From contig JAESIW010000031.1 of the NCBI GenBank assembly GCA_016802295.1, positions 282,365 through 306,696 of the forward strand: 24,332 bases of DNA, in the 5' to 3' direction. The translations under genes and the position numbers were made by a program. Positions 19,990-24,332 of this stretch are shown here, piece after piece; position 1 is the stretch's first letter; the number at the start of each line of letters is the position of its first letter. The DNA comes from Brachionus rotundiformis. Lineage: Eukaryota > Rotifera > Eurotatoria > Ploima > Brachionidae. The notes beneath the pieces were generated by a model. It did not search any database, was not told where the DNA came from, and saw only the letters and a program-made list of their open reading frames with translations.

Positions 19990-21551
19990 TCAAAAGGAAA
20001 AGCTATTTTCATCTTCACTTTCATCCGAGCTAACATCTTAAAATAGAAAGGATAAAAACATATTAAGACAAAAAATATCCTGAATTACTTAGATAAGGTC
20101 TCATTGCATTCAAAGCCTTGATCAATTGACTCATAGGATCATTGTCGTATCGTTTGGTCATTTGGGAATTCGGGTCGACTGTGACATGCTTTAGACCGCC
20201 TTTAAAGTTCTCAATGGACCTGAGCAGTTCGCTTCTATTATCTTCATTGCTAATGGCAGAGCTTGTTTTTCTAGTTTGGAAATTTTTACCATCAGCAAAG
20301 TCTGGAGTGACATAATTCGAGCCGTCCGATTCATAATTCAAACAATTTGAAATTGGTGATAGAAAGTCAAGACTAGTAGTGCCATTGGGTATCGAGTGTC
20401 GAAATGTCTCATTTTTGGAAACAGGTGGTTTTGGTGCAGGTCTCGATGGCGGCTTTAGTGTGTTTGGAGTTGTTGATATATTAATCACGACTTTGTTGTT
20501 GGCTTTTTCCTCGGACACGACTAATTTAGGCTTTTTTTCGGAAGCATCCGATTTATCATGTGGCAAAATGTTCCTAAGACTTTTGTATTCATGCAAATAT
20601 TTGCCATAGCCTCCATTTGACTTGATAAAATTATCTGCATACTCTACCACATCTTTATTTGGCTTAATGTGAAGTTGTTTAAGAACATCGACTATCATTT
20701 TGACATGGTCGTTTTGGTCATTTAGCAAAATCTATTCAAAGTTAAATTTGAATTAAATTTTTTCTTAAATTAAATAAAGTACATTAAAACTGTTATCCTG
20801 ACTGATACCAATGTGATTTACATGGACAAAATGAGTCGGATTTCCAATCAGATTCTTATCGATTATCTTTTTCTCTGCTTTTTTATTGTCTTTTTTGACA
20901 TAGTTGAGGTTTATTGTCAAGCGATTGTTTGTGTTGTTGTTATTGGGATCTGTTTTAAGATAGTCAATCTTGTCCATGGAATTTACAGCTTGGTCAATAG
21001 CTCTTTGAAGCTTGAACGCTTCGTCTTCGAAAGCAAAATTGAACCCAATATTACAATTCTGAATTAAAAGTTTAATAAAAATTATCAAAATTTATATTTC
21101 TTTTATTACATAGCCTGGAAAGTAGAAAAAATTCTTGGTAATTTTGTAATAGCAAAAATTGGTGTACAACTCTTCTTCCCAGAGTAATTGGGCCTTTTAG
21201 AAAACAATAAAAGTTCGATTTTTATTGTCTTAAAAATACCTTGAGATTCATCAAACGAAAAAAGAATGCTTTTTTAGTGCAGTCTTTGACCAGACAAAGT
21301 ATTCCGGCTGTTTTTTTGTACCATTCAAAATTCTCTGGTACTTTGGTCAAGTAAAGCTGAATAATTGCACAGGCTGAAATCTTGAATTTAATAAAAACAA
21401 AGTTCACTTAAGAGATTTAAATTTGTCTTTATAAAGGACTAACAATTCCATTTAATTTATCTATATGATTGATAATGTTATCATTTTCAAAGTCTTTCAA
21501 ATATTTTGATCTATCGTGATTTATAGCATTTAGGACTGGTTCACTATTCAT
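19990..21551 (-). CDS. WASL: WASP/N-WASP actin-nucleation promoting factor, six exons
   Basis: Minus-strand exons 21551-21444, 21380-21240, 21193-21110, 21058-20783, 20731-20089 and 20036-19990 give about 432 residues; introns are 46-63 nt. Residues about 35-140 form a WH1 domain (CAIIQLYLTKVPENFEWYKK, LCLVKDCTKKAFFFRL, LLWEEELYTNF, NIGFNFAFEDEAF). A lysine-rich basic patch follows, then a CRIB/GBD (IGNPTHFVHVNHIGIS) for Cdc42/Rac binding, a short proline-rich stretch (LKPPSRPAPKPP), one WH2 motif (ELLRSIENFKGGLKHV), a central helix (PMSQLIKALNAMRPYL) and an acidic tail ending SSDESEDENSFSF. Upon Cdc42 and phosphoinositide binding, WASP proteins expose the WH2-central-acidic module and activate Arp2/3. 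The proline-rich region is much shorter than in mammals, and the acidic tail lacks the usual tryptophan. The last exon is only 47 nt. Confidence 0.95.
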
Positions 21552-22052
21552 TTTTAAAAAATTAATTTTTCAAATTTGTTTGAATTTTTGTTTTATTCAA
21601 AAAAATTAAATTATCAAGTCAAATTTATTATAATATGAACAAAAAATAAATGCTTTAAAATTGTAAAAATGTTTTATTTCTATCTAATAAGAGAAAATAA
21701 ATATTAGTAAATAAACTATGTCAAAAAATTTAAATTTTTTTTCCTTTGGTTATATTAAATAATTATAACATTAATTTAAATTAAATTCAAATTTAAAGTT
21801 GATTTTAATTTTTTAATTTGTGCTAATCCTCGGATAAAGTAAGGTTAATGAATGTTTTTTTCGATCTTCTATTTAATTTAATTAAACAATTAAACTAATA
21901 AAATTAATAACACAAAAGCCAATATAGATGTTTAATTTAAATTTAAAAAAAATAAAAATTGTAGACAATGGTCGTGACAATAACATGACACTTGATATTA
22001 ATTTTAATTAAAAAAATTTATTGAATGATACCATTTTTATTAGAAAGGTAAT
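21552..22052. other. AT-rich region between divergent WASP and glycosyltransferase genes
   Basis: About 500 nt with no recognisable coding or RNA feature. WASP and the glycosyltransferase are transcribed away from each other across this and the following 300 nt, so promoters for both probably lie here. None can be pinpointed except a TATA-like ATATAAAAG near 22272. Confidence 0.5.
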
Positions 22053-22208
22053 ATGAGCATTTACAAGCTGAAAAACTCAAAATCTTACAAGCGATACAAT
22101 GTTTTGGACAAATATTTAAAACCATTCATTCCGGATATTTTTTCTTTTGGCAATATTGTTTGCATACAATATAAAAATAAATATGTAATTATTAAAAAAT
22201 ATTTTTAA
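22053..22208 (+). other. Possible 51-codon small ORF or orphan exon
   Basis: An ATG-initiated frame (MSIYKLKNSKSYKRYNVLDK, later KPFIPDIFSFGNIVCIQY) in a stretch with noticeably less A/T run content than its surroundings. A GTAATT donor-like site near its end could allow splicing, but I found no downstream exon that joins in frame with the glycosyltransferase. It is basic and aromatic, with no recognised domain. It may be a small gene, a 5' exon or chance. Confidence 0.25.
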
Positions 22209-22345
22209 GATAAGAAAAAATTAATTTTTTTGCTCTATTTATTTTGGTATATGATTTCGTTAACACTCTCATATAAAAGTTTCTATAAATTAAACAAAAT
22301 TTTAGAATATTATTTACCTAATATAACAATTTATTACACGTATCT

Positions 22346-23515
22346 ATGGTGATCGACCTTAAATATAAATTGGAAAATTATCCAAACCAACTATTAATAA
22401 TGAAAAGATTTAGGAAAAAAATTATTCTCCTTATTCTTACACTTATAATTTTTTTTTTTTTTAATACAATTTTTAAAAACTCACACGCATCTTATGGCTC
22501 AAATGTGACAGATAAATTTATCATATACGAATGTCTGCAAAAAGATATGTGTGGCGGATGGGCAGACCGCTTAAAAGGCATTCTATCAACATACGCATTT
22601 TCATTGATAATGAATCGCACCTTTATAATGCAGGTGAATCAAGGCTGTGATTTAATCAAAATTTTGCATCCAAATAAAGTTAATTGGCAATTTGACTTGA
22701 TACCCAGAACCAGAATATCTTCAGTTTTGATCAGCCTTGAATGGAAATACTGGCTGGCACCAAAATTTCGCTCCGACAAAGAACTTTTTGCCAAAAACAA
22801 GGACACAACTTTGATTCGAATTAAAAGTGGTTGCATGCTATCAGACAATTTGGCAATAAATCCTCACTTTAAGCAAAAGATAAATGATCTTGGCATTGAA
22901 CAATCTAAATTTAAAATCGTGCATCAATTCAAAAAATGGTATGGTGATTTGTTCAAATTGAACCAAAAGCTGCAGCTAAAATATGAAAATTTTGTTTCCA
23001 AGATGAAGCCAGATAACACAAAGCTCATTTGTATTCAAATTAGAATTGGTGATATTGGACATGTGACTGAGTCAAATCCAAGCATAACAAAAGATTTTTG
23101 GAAATTTGTAAAATTTAAATTTCTGGAATCGAGCAAGTATTTGGACACAAAATTTTCCATTTATGTCACAGCTGACCGCGAGTTTGTTAAAAAAGAAGCT
23201 AAAAAATACTTTGCTAATCACGAGGTTTTTTATATTGAAAATTCGAGTGTTCATGTTGAAAAGCAAAAGAAAAAAGACAAGTGCCAGGATTTAGAAAATG
23301 TGGTTTTTGATTTTCACCTGATGCAAAATTGTGACATTGGAGTCGTAAGTCATTCTGGTTTTGGTATTATGTCTTTGTGGAATAGACCAGATCCATTAAA
23401 AGACTTGTATGTTTACACTAAAAAGGACCAGAAAAAGTTTACCAAAGACTATTATAATAGAAAAAATCTAACATTTGTTAAATTTTCCAAATTAGGCGAT
23501 ATTTTTTTTGTTTGA
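22346..23515 (+). CDS. Type II membrane glycosyltransferase, fucosyltransferase-like
   Basis: A single-exon frame of 389 residues. Starting instead at the second ATG (22400), it has 371, with a short basic tail MKRFRKK followed by a single hydrophobic anchor (IILLILTLIIFFFFNTIF), the usual Golgi type II layout; I favour this start. After the stem, GGWADRLKGILSTYAFSLIM resembles the GG.GDRL.G motif, and IQIRIGDIGHVTE the H.R.GD motif, of the alpha-1,2/1,6 and protein-O-fucosyltransferase superfamily (GT-B fold, GDP-fucose donor). HSGFGIMSLWNRP near residue 350 resembles its final conserved block. The histidine of H.R.GD appears as Q. Exact acceptor and linkage cannot be read from sequence. AATAAA follows the stop by 46 nt (23561-23566). 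Confidence 0.75.
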   Translation: MVIDLKYKLENYPNQLLIMKRFRKKIILLILTLIIFFFFNTIFKNSHASYGSNVTDKFIIYECLQKDMCGGWADRLKGILSTYAFSLIMNRTFIMQVNQGCDLIKILHPNKVNWQFDLIPRTRISSVLISLEWKYWLAPKFRSDKELFAKNKDTTLIRIKSGCMLSDNLAINPHFKQKINDLGIEQSKFKIVHQFKKWYGDLFKLNQKLQLKYENFVSKMKPDNTKLICIQIRIGDIGHVTESNPSITKDFWKFVKFKFLESSKYLDTKFSIYVTADREFVKKEAKKYFANHEVFYIENSSVHVEKQKKKDKCQDLENVVFDFHLMQNCDIGVVSHSGFGIMSLWNRPDPLKDLYVYTKKDQKKFTKDYYNRKNLTFVKFSKLGDIFFV

Positions 23516-24108
23516 TTATTTAAATTATTAAATTTGTTAATATTTTACTTGTTTGACTTTAATAAACCAGCTTAAAACAAAAAGAAAATTAAATTGGCTC
23601 AAGTACACAAAAGATTTAACAGTTTGTTTAAATTATTTTATTGAATAAAATTTTCTATTTTTAAATGTTTTACAACTAATTTTAAATAAATATCACAAAA
23701 ATGTTCTTATAATTAGTTAAATAATGTAATTTTGTTGAAATAACTGATGGAGGATTAAAAAAGGAAAAAAAATAGGAAAATTGGTTCGTTCTTTTCAATC
23801 CAGATGCATCCAGAGGATTCTGACTCAAAATTATTGCGAACAAGCAAAGTAAAAATATAAAAAATAAAAAGGTTTTTGATTTAATTTAATTTGTTTAAAA
23901 TTTTATTTAAAAAAATTCCAAAAAATATCACGTGAGGCTAATTAAGCTAAATTAATTAAATTAGCTGAAGTTGTTTAAGTTGAATAATGTAGACAAATGA
24001 TATTGATACAAGTTTTTTTAGAAAAAAGTTTTTATATTTAAAACTATTCTAACACAAAAATATAAAATAAAAGTTAACATGGTTAAATCAGCTAAATTGG
24101 TTGATTTG
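23516..24108 (+). repeat. Decayed repeat modules, counterpart of 16455-18120 without the LINE
   Basis: After the glycosyltransferase 3' end, 23592-23612 resembles the GCTCAAGTAGACAAAAG motif, 23622-23700 aligns with 16455-16540, and 23940-24000 contains AAGCTAAATTAATTAAATTAGC and GTAGACAAATGATATTGATA, a weak copy of the tandem/TATA lead. 24085-24120 begins a better preserved tandem (TTAAATCAGC TAAATTGGT TGATTTGGT TAAATTAAC). No coding content is seen. The order of blocks is like that around 16.4-18.1 kb with the LINE segment absent. Confidence 0.55.
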
Positions 24109-24332
24109 GTTAAATTAACTCAGGTAGACAAAAGGGTATAAATAGGATGTAATTTTGTCAAAAATGTATTTCATTTTTTCAAATTAAAATTTTTGAGAAA
24201 AAAATTCTTATTTTGGAAAATGGATTCAATTGAGCAGTCACCATAACTCTGCCGATCCGCAGGTCCCAAGCCCTGATGAAAAAAGAGGAGGGTGGTGGCA
24301 GCCACATGCATCGTATGTGTGTGTGTGGTCTT
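24109..24332 (+). repeat. Near-identical copy of the 18122-18345 repeat, truncated by the window edge
   Basis: Contains the TATA motif (24127-24157), the AT-rich linker, and the start of the GC-rich island including CATAACTCTGCC, GGTCCCAAGCCC and AAAAGAGGAGGGTG. It matches the left copy with two substitutions and no indel up to the last base. What follows outside the window is unknown. Confidence 0.93.

Overview
This window comes from an animal nuclear genome. It carries metazoan protein families: a TRPV channel, WASP, NIPP1, a diphosphoinositol-polyphosphate Nudix hydrolase, a Jupiter/HN1 protein and an annexin-like protein. It also has two canonical eukaryotic tRNA genes, GT-AG introns and non-LTR retrotransposon debris. 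Non-coding DNA is extremely AT-rich. I placed 27 introns by joining reading frames: most are 43-66 nt, the shortest is 30 nt, and only three exceed 500 nt. A small, AT-rich bilaterian genome with very short introns fits. An orthonectid-type or similarly reduced animal is a guess I cannot test here. All gene models are hand-spliced without transcript data.

Layout: 1-566 holds the 3' end of a LINE open reading frame (+). 749-925 holds a Tc1-like transposase relic (+). 1022-1094 (tRNA-Thr, +) and 1140-1212 (tRNA-Lys, -) are convergent. After 1.6 kb of empty AT-rich DNA come a PP2C-like gene (2817-5058, +) and a divergent annexin-like gene with a signal peptide (5448-7741, +). Four genes follow on the minus strand: a DIPP-type Nudix hydrolase (8666-7945), NIPP1 (10319-9048), 1.4 kb of empty DNA, then a large nine-exon TRPV channel (15548-11753). 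16.4-18.7 kb is a repeat nest: a broken LINE reverse transcriptase (-), an AT-rich module containing a TATA-box-like motif, and a GC-rich island. Next come a Jupiter/HN1-like gene (19562-19092, -) and WASP (21551-19990, -). A fucosyltransferase-like type II membrane glycosyltransferase is at 22346-23515 (+). From about 23.6 kb the repeat nest's flanking modules recur, ending in a 224-nt copy with only two differences from 18122-18345, which runs off the window.

The genes are not an operon or pathway cluster. They are ordinary animal genes in both orientations, with separate cytoplasmic, nuclear, membrane and secretory roles. The least explained feature is the repeated TATA-module/GC-island unit, probably an undescribed mobile element. 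The most unusual protein is the annexin-like one, with a predicted signal peptide and no recognisable annexin calcium loops.
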